A stretch of 64,000 nucleotides of DNA from Chlorocebus sabaeus (GCF_047675955.1 NC_132915.1:50110026-50174025), one strand, 5' to 3'; positions 31,523-45,600 are shown, counted from the first letter of the stretch. Made by a program: numbers and translations. Notes: generated by a model from the sequence alone, not told the origin.

Positions 31523-32098
31523 ACATGGCAGTGACCACTTGGTGCTAAGTAGCAGTTAGAAGCTTCCTTTAGATGAGTGTGTTTTCTAATTTGGTGCACT
31601 TCTCTAGGTGTAGATTTACATCGTCTGCCTGACCCAAGTATTCCTTGGAAGTGTGTCCTTTATTTTAGCATTACAAATAACTTCATATGTGATCTCAATT
31701 TGTCTTTGTAATACCTCTGTCTTCGACTTCACAAACTGCTCTTCAAAAAAAATGTTATATGATTGAACAGTAAACACTTAGAAAAATGTCAGCATCACTG
31801 GTTGTTGGGAAATGTGCGCACCACTGGAATCACTAAAAAAGACTGACAGTAGTAAGTATTGGAGAATATATGAAGTAACTGGATATCTCATATATTGTTG
31901 GCACAAATGTAAAATGTACAACTACTGTGGAAAAGCATTGTGCAGTTTGTTATAAATATGAACATAATTCTACCTGATGATCCAGCAATTCCACTTCCAG
32001 ATATTTACCCAAGTAAATGAAAATATGTTGAGGTAAAAGACTTGTACGGAATGTTCATTTCAGCTTTGTTAAGGATAACATATTTGAAAACAACTTGA

Positions 32099-32478
32099 TT
32101 TTCTTTATTCAGGAATACTGTGCAGCCATATAAAAGAACAAGATCATGTCTGTTGCTGGGACATGAATGGAAGTGGAAGCAGTTATCCTCAGTAGATTAA
32201 CACAGGAACAGAAAACCAAACACTGCATGTTCTCACTTATAAGTGGGAGCTGAATGATGAGAACACATGGACACATAGCGGGGAACAACACACACTGGGG
32301 CCTGTTGTGGGGGAGGGGGAGGGAGAGCATCTGAGAAGAATAGCTAATGTGTGTTGGGCTTAATAACTAGTTGATGGGTTGATCTGTGGAGCAAGCATGA
32401 CACACGTTTACTTATGTAACAAACTTGTACACCCTATACATGTACCTTAGAACTTAAAAGTTGTAAAAGAGGAAAAAA
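32099..32478 (+). mobile_element. L1P-type 3' end, sense, nested, with 13-bp target duplication
   Basis: AGGAATACTGTGCAGCCATA through the 3' UTR (GGAGAGCATCTGAGAAGAAT, then TGTACCTTAGAACTTAAAAG and an A-rich end). GAAAACAACTTGA is found exactly on both sides (32086-32098 and 32479-32491). A short, strongly 5'-truncated copy. Confidence 0.92.
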
Positions 32479-32788
32479 GAAAACAACTTGAGTGTCCGTT
32501 ATCTGGTCAATGGGTAAACAAATCGTTGTGTATTTGTATAATAGAATACTACTAGCAGTAAAAAGGAATGGACCTCTGCTACTTGCAACAACACAGATAT
32601 ATCTTGAAAACATGTTCAGTGAAAGGAGCCAAACACAAGAGTCCATATGCCATTCCTTCCTTATGAACTTCAGGAATAGGCAAAACTAATCTATGTGAGT
32701 AGAAATCAGAGTAATGGTTGTCTTGGGGTGGGAGTAGGGAGATAGACCAGGAAGGGACAGGAGGAAATTTTCTGGACTGGGTTTATAT

Positions 32789-33078
32789 TTGCACCATCCA
32801 GTATAATAACTGTTAGCCACATATGACTAGTGATCACTTGAAATAGGCTAATCCCAATTGTGATGTGCTGTACATATAAAATATATAACCTTAGTATGAA
32901 AACAAGTAAAATATCTTATTGATAATGTTTTAAAAATTGATTGCATATTGAAATGAGAATTTTTGGATGTATTGTGTCAAATATAATATATTTAAAATAA
33001 TTTTACTTTTTTTTACTTTTCAGATGTGGTTACTAGAAAATTTAAAAGGATATATGTGGCTCACATTGTATTTCCCTG
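32789..33078. mobile_element. Non-autonomous hAT-type DNA transposon (MER33/Charlie-like)
   Basis: CACCATCCAGTATAATAACTG and GTTAGCCACATATGACTAGT at the left mirror GGTTACTAGAAAATTT and GTATTTCCCTGG at the right, as in the 'gtccaatatggtagccactagccacatgtggc' family. The flanking 8-mers GTTTATAT (32781-32788) and GTCTCTAT (33079-33086) fit an aged 8-bp duplication. The family name is from memory. Confidence 0.65.
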
Positions 33079-33210
33079 GTCTCTATTTTAATTGAGGTTG
33101 CAATTATACCTTTATACCTGTATATATGTACTTGTCAGAATTTACAATATCAAACTATACAATTAAGATCTGTTCTTTTTACAGTATGTTATTCTACTTC
33201 AGTAAAACAA

Positions 33211-36200
33211 AAGTATAAAAGCTACCTTTTTTTTTTTCATGCCATGCACAATGTTTGGCATTTGGTGTGCATTATGTCCTATATTAAACATCATAATAAT
33301 CTTGTAATATAAGTGATATTTACTGATGGGTTTAGAAAGTCTAAGTAACATTCCCAAATTAACTTGGAAATACTTGGTAACATGGAGATTTCGAGATATT
33401 CTTTTCATTTGACTATAATTCTTGTGGTTTTACAATTGTATCATGTTGCCTTACTAATTGTGATAAAAGTGTGAGTGTAATTTAGGAACAATTTAAATTT
33501 TACTGTCAGCCGTTGACTGATTTCTCAACCTGTGTTCCATGTGGAGGTGAATGAGTCATAATATTTCTGAAAGATAATTCTCTAACTGCATAGGAATCAA
33601 GTAACATTGCTACTGATGTTTGAAGGAGAAAAAGAATGCTCAGTCTAAACAAATTGTCCAGGGTTGGAGTAGAAACATAGAATGTGCCAAAATTAAAATC
33701 AATACATTGTTCTGAAAAAGAGAGATTAACTTTTAACATTTTGTCTCCCAAAGTCCTGAGATGGGGATGTGAGGCAGTGCTTACTCCTGTATTTTCCTAA
33801 TCAGCTGTGAGTCTGTTGTAGCAAAAATTAATAGGCGTTGCAGGATCATGAAGAAAAGCTCTTTCATCTTGCCCAGCTCCAAGAGGGTGCTATATTTTCA
33901 AAGCCAAGCATTGTATGATTGAGCAATAGATAAGGAGGGGGGGCGGCCTTTCCTGGGGATTCTTGACCGCTGGAAGAGTTCATTTCAGGCCATTTGTCAC
34001 GGCGGTGATTTCCCCGGAAATACCCTGTGCCAAGGTTATGTTTTGGCTATTCTATCCCCTTTTATTTATTTACTTTCTGAAATCATGGTGGAAGATAGTT
34101 GTCCCTGCCCTCTCTCATCATCCTAACCCTTTGTCTAGGGGCTCCTTTGGAGCACCATGGGGTGGGAATGATTTTCAATGGGACTCAGCAGGTTTGGAAG
34201 GTTTTAGGGAGTTAGTGTGGTATAAAAATGGCCAATAGAAATCCTGCATTTTGTTTAAGCATTTTTTAGCGTGGTAAATATAATTTAATATGGAAATGTG
34301 ATCCATTGTCTGATGGCAGGTTTTCTCAGCTGTGTACAGTAAGGCTTCTGTCGCCTACTGTGGATTCAGTATTTATTACACTCTGGACCCTCTTTTGTTG
34401 TTCTTATGTTTTGTTTGTGGGACTTTTAAAGGTGATTGCCTGTCTAACCTTGCAGAAGAGTTTATTAAATTTAACTTGCTATGCATTAGAGAATGAATTT
34501 GTTGGTGTTTTTGAACAGCGCTCTATGTTATTTGTAGTTGGGGCATGTTTTTTTGATTCCTTCAGTTCTTCCTGAGCATGAAAACTCTTTTTGTACATTT
34601 GTTGAATCTATTTCCATGCTGAGCTTTTTATATACTACACAATGACTCTTTGCAGTCGAAAGTTGTAGTTTGGTCTTATTTTTAACTTTAAAAGGACAGC
34701 AGGAACTTACCTTTTATTAACATTCACTTTGCACCCTGCAAGTAGATTTTTAAGTATGGTTTTTCATTATCGAAATGAAATTTTAACTGACTGTATTATG
34801 TTTGTTTAATAGAATACCATTCAGTACACATAAGTCATGTATGAAATGGGTAGGGAAATAAAAGATAAAAGGTTTATTGCTTAAAAAGAAAACAATTATG
34901 TTGACTGCTATTCTTTAATTGATTGTTTTATTTAAAATAAAAAAAACATTTGGAGATCATGGAAAGTTGAATGCTATATCCAAACTTATAATAGGAAACT
35001 TTTAAATGGAGGTCTTAATATTTTACTACTTACAGTTTTTGCTTCTATCCTCCAGTCCCCTTTTCTCTGCTGTCTGCCCTTTAGTATTCCCAGATTTGTT
35101 ACGATCATTTAAGATACTGTACTCTGAAAATTTACAATTTCAACTTTCGAAGTTACTACATTTAGAATCTCCATTGCCCCCTGTACTTTATTTTTATCCA
35201 TTTTGGGGGTTTATTTTGTGTCTCAAGGCTTTTTGTATAAAAAGTTCTCTCACTTGAATCAAAATCATGATCTCTGAGGATTATTAACTGACATGAGTAG
35301 TCTGTGACCAAACCTGAAGGCTGTTCAGGGTGTCCAGCCGTGAGTTTCCGGCTCTCAGTCACAAACCAAGGGCATTCTTTAAAAGATCAAACGAGCTGGA
35401 CACTGGGAGGGTTTTAATGATGCCAGTTAACATCAGAGGAGCTGGGCTCAGTGGTTGCAAATTGTGCTCATCTGAATAAATGCCACTGAGCTGGAAATAA
35501 TGACATGACTAAAATGATGGTAATTGTGTGCTGTTCTACCATTCCAGTGAATAAAATATACTGGTTTAAGCTTATATAATGGGTAGGGTTTTTTTGGCCA
35601 GGGGGTAAATGGGGACAGGGAGTATAGAGACGGAATCACTGAAGGAGGGCAGTAGACGAAATGACATTAATGTTTGAAAAGGTTTTGGAATTTGAAATCT
35701 GATTGGAAGCATTATGTTTGTACAAGAAATATTAGGTCTGTTTTTAAAAGTATTTTATTTAGCATGTAGTCTCAAATGATCTAGAATTAAACTTTTATAA
35801 ACAATAGTGTTATTTGTTGGGCTTAAACTCATTTCTGTGCTACATAAACATGTCCATAAAAACAGGAGTATCCCACCTTCGCCATGCCTAGGATAAAATA
35901 TCACTGAGAGACTCATTTCTAAAAACTCTAGTGATGCCAAATTAGACTTAACCTTGATTAGATGAATAAAATCACATATACTGAAATTGTTAGTGAAAGA
36001 AGTTAACTTGCTTAAGGGAAATTTGAAATTAAGACAGCGAGACTGGTAAGTCTTTTCATAGTTATATAATTTATCAGAAAGCCTCACTAGCATGCATGTA
36101 AGCCCAGAAATTGTATTTGAACAATGCAATATATACCTTTTCTTTTAAAGGTGTTTATTTTAAGTTTAGAAATATTATACTTGAAGGAAAAGGATTCTTA

Positions 36201-36300
36201 GAGTTCGTGGACTGTACTATTAGTTGGAGGTCATTCTAAAGCCTTTTTCATGTTTCGAATATACATTAGGTATCTTTTGTGATTTAGATGACATTATACC
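33211..36300. other. FOCAD intron, unique-looking 3-kb stretch
   Basis: The longest run here without a transposon I recognise in this half of the intron. No exon-like segment of FOCAD. It contains a CpG-bearing island at 33925-34025 (listed separately). Confidence 0.55.
33925..34025. promoter_or_regulatory. Candidate intronic regulatory element (GATA, GC box, CpGs)
   Basis: AATAGATAAGG (GATA motif, 33926-33936) is followed at once by GGGGGGGCGGCC (GC box). Then come GACCGCTGG and CACGGCGGTGATTTCCCCGG. Five CpGs occur in about 85 bases, while neighbouring kilobases have very few. An AP-1-like TGAGTCAT lies at about 33551. No transposon explains the base composition. This is a prediction from motifs only; no proof of activity or conservation is available here. 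Confidence 0.35.
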
Positions 36301-36307
36301 ACATAGG

Positions 36308-36341
<34 letters not shown>

Positions 36342-37326
36342 TGAGCTTTATTAAAAGCTGGGCTTATTTCTTTTCACAATAGCCTGGTGGAATGTATTAT
36401 GCCTCAGGTTCTAAATTCAGCAGTAATGAGTAAGATGTTCTCTGGGGGAGAACATTCTTTTTGCTTCAGAGCCATGGCACACTGCCTCTACTTATGTAAC
36501 TTGTCATTTGAGCAATTTACTTGCTTAAACAATTTGCGAGGTCATATGACTTTGATCTGAAATGGTAGAATAACAGGTCAAACAAAGTGATGTCATTGAC
36601 CATATTTCATTTATGGTGTATTTGTAACCTCAGTCAGAGTGGATTTCCTTGTATTCCACTTGTTTGGCTCAGGTACTCTATCCACATTATGGACTTCATA
36701 GAAAAGTGATTGGCAGTGACTTCTATGTAGAGTAGGATCTTCAAAAGTTTTTAGATAGCTTAGGCTACTGAATCCAAATCTTTGGAGATAAAGCTTAGAC
36801 TGTTTATTTTTTGAGTTCACCATGACTATGATGTTTAGTGAAGTTTGGGACATTATTAAGAACACCAGTATCTAAAGTGATTTATGTATAAGCCTGCCCA
36901 TGGGGTATGGAAAGAAAATATTGGAGTATTTCTTTTTTATCTTTTATCTTTAAAAGATAAATTAAGCTTTACTAATATGTAACATATGGATTGGTGGTTT
37001 CCTTACTTGCACTTACATCAGAGGATCATGTGTTATGTACAGTAGCCAGGTATTCTGAAGGAAGAATGGAGAGTTCCGCAATAAAGATTAGTTGTAGCAG
37101 CATTTCTCTGTTAGCATATGGCATTCCCTAGGAGTTTATGCATACCAGTTATATGAATTTATATTGTATATCTATATAGGGGTGTGTATGTGAGTGTGTG
37201 AGTGTGTGTGTGTGTGAGTGTGTGTGTTTTCATCATTTTGTTAGCCATGCTTATTCCAGGTGTGGATTGTTATAAGGTTTATGTGAGGCGCTGTTAACCT
37301 TGGCTTTATGGAATTTCATTTCATTT
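36301..37326. other. Intronic sequence with poly-T and TG repeats
   Basis: A run of about 28 T's sits at 36310-36337 with no Alu or L1 body beside it that I can recognise. A GT-rich microsatellite lies at 37181-37227. Confidence 0.6.
37181..37227 (+). repeat. (GT)n microsatellite with GA interruptions
   Basis: Alternating GT units broken by GAGT triplets, 47 bases. Confidence 0.9.
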
Positions 37327-37625
37327 CATTTTTTTTAAAATTGAGACTAGGTCTCCTGCTGTTGTCCAGGCTGGAGCGCATGGCACAATCTCGGCTCACT
37401 GCAACCACTGCCTCCCGGGCTCAAGCAATCCTTCTGCTTCAGCCTTCCAAGTAGCTGAGACTAAAGGTGTGCACACCCACGCCTGAGTAATTTTCTTGTA
37501 TTTTTTGTAGAGACTGGGTTTCCCATGTTGCCCAGGCTGGTCTCAAACTCCTCAGCTCAAGTGTCCTGCCCACTTAGGCCTCTCAAAGTGCTGAGATTAC
37601 AGGTGTGAGCCACTGTAGCCAGCCT
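37327..37625 (-). mobile_element. Alu, antisense, diverged
   Basis: Inverted Alu from AATTGAGACTAGGTCTCCTG to GAGCCACTGTAGCCAGCC. A weak flanking repeat GAATTTC lies before the T-run and after the element. Confidence 0.92.
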
Positions 37626-38524
37626 GAATTTCTTTATCCTTTATGATTATGCTTAAGCACGACTCCACACAAAAATTACTTCCCTTTTTTTTGAACCTTG
37701 CAATCACTTAATTTTTTTTTAATTTTTAATGTTTATGGGTACATAGGTGTCTATATTTAAGGGGTATATGAGATATTTTGACACAGGCATTCAATGTCTA
37801 ATAATTACATCAAGGTTAATGGAGGTATCCATCACTTCAAGCATTTATCATTTCTTTGTGTTATGAACATTCCAATTATACTCTTAGTTACTTTAAAGTG
37901 TGCAATAAATTATTGACTGTAGTCACCGTCTTGTGCTATCAAATACTAGACCTTATTCATTATATCTAACTACATTTTTGTACTCATTAATCATCCCTGC
38001 TTCTGTTCACCAACTATCCTAGCCAGCCTGTTATAAACATCCTTCTACTTTCTACCTCCATGAGTTCTCGATTGTTTTAATTTTTAGCTGCCGCAATTGA
38101 GTGAGAACATGTGAAGTCTTTCTATATCTGGTTTATTTCACTTAATATTCTCCAGTTTCGTCCATATTATTGTGAATGACAGAATCTCACTCTTTTTTTT
38201 ATGACTGAATAGTATTCCATTGTGTATAAGTACAACATTTTCTTTATCCATTTGTCTGTCCTTGAACACTTAGGTTGCTTCCAGATCTTGGCTATTGCAA
38301 ATAGTGCTCTAATAAACATAGGAGTGCAGATATCTCTTCCATGTAACTGATTTTCTTTCTTTTGGATATACACTCAGCAGTAGGATTCCTGGATCATATG
38401 TTAGTTCTATTTTTAGTTTGTTTAGGAATATCCATATTGTTCTTCATAGCAGCTGTACTAATTTACATTCCCACCAACAGTGTATGAATGTTCCCCTTTC
38501 TCCACATTATTGCCAGCATTCTTT

Positions 38525-38525
38525 T

Positions 38526-38556
<31 letters not shown>

Positions 38557-39288
38557 TTATACTTTAAGTTCTAGGGTACATGTGCATAACGTGCAGGTTT
38601 GTTACATACATATACTTGTGCCGTCTTGCTGTGCTGCACCCATCGATTCGTCATTTACATCAGGTATAACTCCCAGTGCAATCCCTCCCCCCTCCCCCCT
38701 CCCCATGATAGGCCCCGGTGTGTGATGTTCCCCTTCTCGAGTCCAAGTGATCTCATTGTTCAGTTCCCACCTATGAGTGAGAACATGCGGTGTTTGGTTT
38801 TCTGTTCTTGTGATAGTTTGCTAAGAATGATGGTTTCCAGCTGCATCCATGTCCCTACAAAGGACACAAACTCATCCTTTTTTATGGCTGCATAGTATTC
38901 CATGGTGTATATGTGCCACATTTTCTTAATCTAGTCTGTCACTGATGGACATTTGGGTTGATTCCAAGTCTTTGCTATTGTGAATAGTGCTGCAATAAAC
39001 ATACGTGTGCATGTGTCTTTATAGCAGCATGATTTAGAATCCTCTGGGTATATACCCAGTAATGGGATGGCTGGGTCATATGGTACATCTAGTTCTAGAT
39101 CCTTGAGGGATCGCCATACTGTTTTCCATAATGGTTGAACTAGTTTACAATCCCACCAACAGTGTAAAAGTGTTCCTATTTCTCCACATCCTCTCCAGCA
39201 CCTGTTGTTTCCTGACTTTTGAATGATCGCCATTCTAACTGGTGTGAGATGGTATCTCATTGTGGTTTTGATTTGCATTTCTCTGATT
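38525..39288 (-). mobile_element. Monkey-lineage L1 3' end, 5'-truncated, nested, 15-bp target duplication
   Basis: The poly-A side is a TTTA repeat (about eight units). The 3' UTR and ORF2 C-terminus are close to those of the other two young copies. TTGCCAGCATTCTTT occurs at 38510-38524 and 39289-39303, splitting the older L1. Its 3' UTR has only one copy of the 18-base unit that is doubled in the other two, and reads CATCGATTCGTCA there. Confidence 0.94.
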
Positions 39289-40005
39289 TTGCCAGCATTC
39301 TTTATCGACTATCTTTTGGATATATCATCCTATCTCATTTAGGGTGAGATTATATCTCACTCTAGTTTTGATTTGTATTTGTCTGCCCATCAGTGACATT
39401 GAGCACATTTTCATATACCCGTTTGCCATTTGTATGTCTTCTTTTGAGAAACGTCTTCAGATCTCTTGCTCATTTCTTAAGTGAAGTATTAGATTATTTC
39501 CTATATAATTGCTTGAGCTCCTTTTATATTCTGGTTATTAATTCCTTGTCAGATGGATAGTTTTCAAGTGTTTTCTCCCATTCTTTGTTGTCTGTTCACT
39601 TTGTTGATTATTTTCCTATACAGAAGTGTTTTAGCTTGATGTGAGCCCATTTGTCCATTTTTGCTTTGGTTGCCTGTCTTTTTGATTTGCATTTCTCTGA
39701 TGATCAGTGATGTTGAGCACCTTTTCATCTACCTGTTTGCCATTTGTGTGTCTTTTTTTCAGAAAGGTCTGTTCAGATCTTTTGCCCGTTTCTTAATTGG
39801 ATTATTATATTCTTTTCCAATTAAGTTCTTTGAGTCCCTTATATATTCTATTAATTTCTTGTCAGATGGATAGTTTGCAAATATTTTTTGTCATTTTGTG
39901 AGTCATTTTCACTTTGTTGATTGTTTCTAGAAGCCCAGACCGATGTCCTGGAGTATTTCTCCATTATTTTAAAAAATTTAAGTCTTCAATCCATTTTGAT
40001 TTGAT

Positions 40006-40305
<300 letters not shown>

Positions 40306-43300
40306 TGATTTGATGTTTTTATATGCTGAGAGATAAGGGTCAAGTTTCATTTTTCTGCATATGATTATCCAGCTTTCCCAGCACTATTTATTGAGGTGAC
40401 TGTCCTTTCCCCAGTGTATGTGCTTGGCATCTTTGTCACAAATGAGTTCACTGTAGATGTATGGATTTATTTCTGGCTACTCTATTCTGTTCCATTGGTC
40501 TATGTGTCTGTTTTTATGCCATTATCATGCTGTTTTGGTTACTATAGCTTTGTAATATTTGAAGTCAGGTAATGTGATTCCTTCAGTTTTGTTGTTTTTG
40601 CTTGGGATGGTTTTGGCTATTCTGGGTCTTTTGTGGTTCCATATAAATTTTAGGATTATATTTTCTATTTATGTGAAGAATGTCTTTGTTATTTTGATAG
40701 GGATTGCAGTGAATCTATAGATTGCTTTAAATAATATGGATGTTTTAACAATATTGATTCTTCCAATTTGTGAACATGGAATATCTTTCCATTTATTTTT
40801 TTGTGTGTGTCCCCTTCAGTTTCTCTCATCAGTGTTTTATAGCATTCATTGTAGAACTCTTTTACTTCTTTGGTTAAGTTTATATTTAGGTATTTTATTT
40901 TATGTAGAGGTATTTCATTTTATTTTATTTTATGTGTAGATCTCTTCTTTGGTTAAGTTTATACTTAGGTATTTTATTTAATTATTATAAGTATTGTAAG
41001 TGGAATTACTTTCTTATTTCTTTTTTTCCGGATTATTTACTGTTTGCCTATAGAAATGCCACTGATTTTTCAATGTATGTGTGTGTTTTTTTTTTCAATT
41101 CTTTAACTTTCCTGAATTCATTTGTCCTAATTTTTTTTGATGAAGTCTGTAGGTTTTTTCCAATATACAATTATTTCAACTGCAAAGTAGGGTAATTTGA
41201 CTTCTTCAATTTGGTTGCCCTTTTTTTCTGTTGTCTAATTGCTCTAGCTAGGACTTCAGTTCTGTGTTGAATAACAGTAGTGAAAATGGGCATCCTTAGT
41301 CTTGTTCTAGATTGTAGAGGGAAGGATTCCAGCTTTCCCCCATTCAGTATGATACTAGCTGTGGGTTTGTCTTATATTGCTTTTATTATGTTGAGTATGT
41401 TCCTTCTATCCCAGTTTTTTTAGGGTTTTTATCATGAAGGGATGCTAATGTTGAATTGTACTGAATGCTTTTCCAGCATCAACCGAAATGATCATGATTT
41501 TGGTGCTTTATTCTATTGATGTGATATGTCACATTGATTTGCATATGTTGAACCATCCATGCATTCCTGGGATAAGTACCACTTGGTCAGGATGAATGAT
41601 CTTTTTAATATGTTGTTGAATTTGGTTTGCTATTATTTTACGGAGGATTTTTGTATCAGTGTTCATCAGGGATGTTGACCTAGAGTTTTCTTTCTTTTTT
41701 ATTTTTTTATTTGTGTTTTTCTGGTTTTGGTATCAGTGTAATACGGGCCTTGTAGAATGAGTTTGGAAGTACTTCTGTGTCCTCTATTTTTTGTAATAGT
41801 TTAAGTAGTATTGATTTTACTTCTTCTATAAATGTTTCATACAACTCATCAGTGAAGCCATCAGGTTCTGGGCTTTTTCTGATAGAAGATTTCTTATTTT
41901 GGTATTGATCTCCTTACTTGTTAGGGGTCCATTCAGGTTTTGGATTTCTTCCTAGTTCAGATTTGTTGGTATGTGTCTAAGAATTTATTAGTTTCATCTA
42001 AGTTTTTCAATTTATTGTCATATAGTTGCTCATTGGTAGCCTCTACTGATCCTTTGAATTTCTGCAGTATTAGTTGTAATGTCTCCTTGTTCATCTCTGA
42101 TCTTATTTGGGCCTTGTTTTTTTTTTTTTGTTAGTCTGGCTAAAGATTTGTCAGGTTTTTTTTTTTATCTTCTCAATAAAACAACTTTTCATTTTATTCA
42201 TCTTTGTATTGTTTTCTTGACTTCAATTTTATTTATTTCTCCTCTCATCTTTGTTATCTTTTTCTAACTTTGGGTTTGATTTGCTCTTGCTTTTTTAGTT
42301 CTTTAACATGTATCATTAAGCTGTTTATTTGATGTTTTTCTACTTTATTGATGCAGGTGCTTATTACTGTTGAATTCTATCTTAGTAGTGCTTTTGCTGT
42401 ATTCCATAAGTTTTGATATCTCATGTTTCCATTTTTATTTGTTTTGAGAAGTTTAAAAATTTCCTTCTTAGTTTCTTTATTGACCCCAGTGGTCATTTAG
42501 GAGCATATTGTTTAATTTCTATGTGTTCGTATAGTTTCTAAAGTTATTCTTGTTATTGATTTCTAGTTTTATTCCATTGTGGTCAGAAAAGATACTTTAC
42601 ATGATTTTGTTTTTCAATTTCACAATACTATTTGTGGCCTAATCTTTGGTCCATCCTTGAAAATGATCTCTGTGCTGAGGAGAATAATGTGTATTTCTGC
42701 AGCTGTTGGATGAAATGCACTGTAAGTATCTATTAGGTCTATTTGTTCTGTACTGCTCATTACGTATTTTTGTTGATTTTCTGTCTGGACAATCTGTCTA
42801 ATGCTGAAGGTGGGTTGCTGATGTCTTCAGCTATTATTGTCTTGGGGTCTATTTCTCACTTTAGCTTTAATAATATCTGCCTTTATATCTGTGTATGCCA
42901 GTGTTGGGTACATATATATGTATAGTTTTTTATATTCTTGCTGCATTAACCCCTTTATCATTATATCATGACCTTATCCTTTTTATGGATTTTGTCTGGA
43001 AATGTTTTGTCACAGCTCCTGCTCTTTTTTGGTTTCTGTTGGCATGTACTATCTTTTCCATCCCCTTAATTTCAGTCTATGTCTGACTCTATAGGTGAAG
43101 TATGTTTCTTGTAGACAGCAGATAGTTGAATGTTGTTTCTTCAGTCTATTCAGCCGCTGTCTTTTGGTTGCAGAGTTTAGGCCATTTACATTCAATGTGA
43201 TTATTGATAAGTAAGGACTTATTACTGCCATCTTGTTCATTGTTTTCTGGTTTTTTTGTGGTCTTTTCTACCATACTTCCTTTCTGTCTTCCTCTTTGTA

Positions 43301-44230
43301 AAAGTGATTTTCTCTGGTAATATATTTTAAATTTTTTACTTTTTATTTTTTGTGTATCTCCTGTGGGTTATTGATATGAGGTTATCATGAAGCTTGCAAG
43401 TAACATCTTACAACCCATTATTTTAAACTGATGAGAACTTAAGTCTGCAAAAACAAACAGAAATCTAATAAAAACTCTACACTTTAACTTCATCCTTTAT
43501 GCTTTTATCTTTTTGTTGTTTCTGTGTATATCTTGTATACTGTCTGTGTTAAAAATATGTTAGCATTATTTTTGATAGCTTTATTTTTTAGTTTTTCTAT
43601 TCAAGATGTGAATAGTGTACATACTATAATTACAGTGTTATAATATTCTGTCTTTGTTTGTGTACTTACTATTTACCAGTGAATTTTGTGTTTTCAAGAT
43701 GATTTCTAAATCCTTTTCTTTCAGATTGAATAACTCCTTCAGCATTTCTTAGGGGGCAGGTTTGATGTTGGTGAAATCCCTCTGATTTTGTTTTTCTGGG
43801 AAAGTCCTTATTTTCTCTTTCATATTTGAAGGATATTTTTACTGGATATACTATTCTAGGATATAAATTTTTTCCTTCAGCACTTTAAATATGTCATGCC
43901 ACTCTCTCCTAGCCTGTAATGTTTCCACCGAGAGTCTGCTGCTAGACTTATTGGAACGATTTTATATGTTATTTGTTTCTTTTCTCTTGTTGCTTTTAGG
44001 ATCCTTTTAAAATCCTTAACCTTTAGGAGTTTGAGTCTTAAATGTCCTGAGGTAGTCTTATTTTGATTAAAACTGCTTGGTGTTCTATAACCTATGTGTA
44101 CTTGAATATTGGTATCTTTCTCTAGGTTTGGAAAGTTCTCTGTTATTATCTCTTCAAAAATCTTTGATTTTGATCTTTCTTTCTACCTCCTCTAAACCAG
44201 TAACTCTTAGATTTTCCTTCTCTATAGTTC

Positions 44231-44519
44231 ATGTATACAGCATGTAATGAAATACACATATATTCTAGTGTGCTACTAGTAATGGCTGCCACTTAATAAA
44301 TACGGGATTGAAGAATAATGGCTTAGAGTTGGAGAGAGTATTTAGCCATGGAAAATTTAAGAACCACTTAGGACTGGTTAGGGTTTAGAGTCAGCAGTTA
44401 CAGAGCAATATTAAGAGAAGGTTTGATTCTAAGTTACGATTCTGAGTTAGAAATGAAAGACAACCTTGGGCCAGGCAAGTGAACCTGCTTTCTAAGCCAA
44501 CTCCAGTTCCTTGAAAAGT
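44231..44519. other. Intronic sequence, nothing recognised
   Basis: Unique-looking stretch between L1 fragments. Confidence 0.45.
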
Positions 44520-44690
44520 TAAGCATGGAGTTACTATATGACCCAGAAAGCCCATTTCTAAGAATGTACCCAAGAAAAGTGCAACTATATAAACTACACA
44601 TGAATATATGACTATTCATAGCATTATTCATAATTACCCTAAAGTAGAAACCACCCAGATGGCCATTTAGCCAACTGACCATTTTTATTT
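44520..44690 (+). mobile_element. Small old L1M fragment, sense
   Basis: GAGTTACTATATGACCCAGA, then TTCATAGCATTATTCATAAT and CCCAGATGGCCATTTAGCCA, is the ORF2 3' wording of L1M in sense orientation. Neither natural end is present. Confidence 0.75.
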
Positions 44691-44862
44691 TTATTTAATC
44701 ATTCATGTTTATTTCTCCAACTAAAATTTGTGTTCCCTATTATGCATAAGGCTCCTTTAGATGTTAGAGCTATAATGAAATAAAGGGCAGACATGGTTCT
44801 TACCCTCAGGAAATTTCCATTCTAAGTTGGCTGTCTGACCAAATGGTCATTTAGCTTTAGCC

Positions 44863-45135
<273 letters not shown>

Positions 45136-45600
45136 TTATTTAACCATTAATGGTACACTTACCTATTTTCAGTTGTGATGAAATCTACAAAGCAGAGATC
45201 TAAGTCACTTTGGGAATTTAGAGGATTTAAACTAATCTGAGAATGTCAGTAAAATTCTTATTATTAGTGAGATATTTTCTAATTGTTAAGTTAATAATGA
45301 AGTTAATGTGGTGGGTTTATTGAGTGATTTTTGTTTCTCTTTCGTGACATTTTCCTGCCCCTCAGGTTTGTGTCCTTTGTTTTTATTCCATGCCTCCTTC
45401 TGTATTTGACATCTTGATTTACTGTAAATTCTTATTTTCATGTTTGTATTTCTGTGAGCTACTTTGGAGGCATAATCTCTTTCTAATTTCTTTCATAATC
45501 TCTAGTCCTAGTCCTTAATAGAGGGAAGAGTTTATTATGAGACTTCAGTGTCTGGTTGTTTGTGAGACATTTTGAGTTGTCCAGTAAATGTCGAATTTCA
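45136..45600. other. Intronic sequence, nothing recognised
   Basis: Unique-looking AT-rich stretch. Confidence 0.45.

Larger units (their letters stand above)
31755..33210 (+). mobile_element. Old L1M, sense, interrupted by two other elements
   Basis: Sense L1M sequence: AAATGTCAGCATCACTGGTT, GATGATCCAGCAATTCCACT, AGGAATGGACCTCTGCTACT, ending with the 3' UTR (ATATGTACTTGTCAGAATTT, ACAATTAAGATCTGTTC). Two inserts break it: an L1 at 32099-32478 and a hAT element at 32789-33078. Taking both out restores a continuous L1M order. Confidence 0.82.

Noticed and set aside
36310..36337. Isolated poly-T as the sign of a processed pseudogene or Alu
   Set aside because: The sequence after the T-run (AATTTTGAGCTTTATTAAAA) shows no Alu, L1 or recognisable antisense mRNA, and no target duplication was found.
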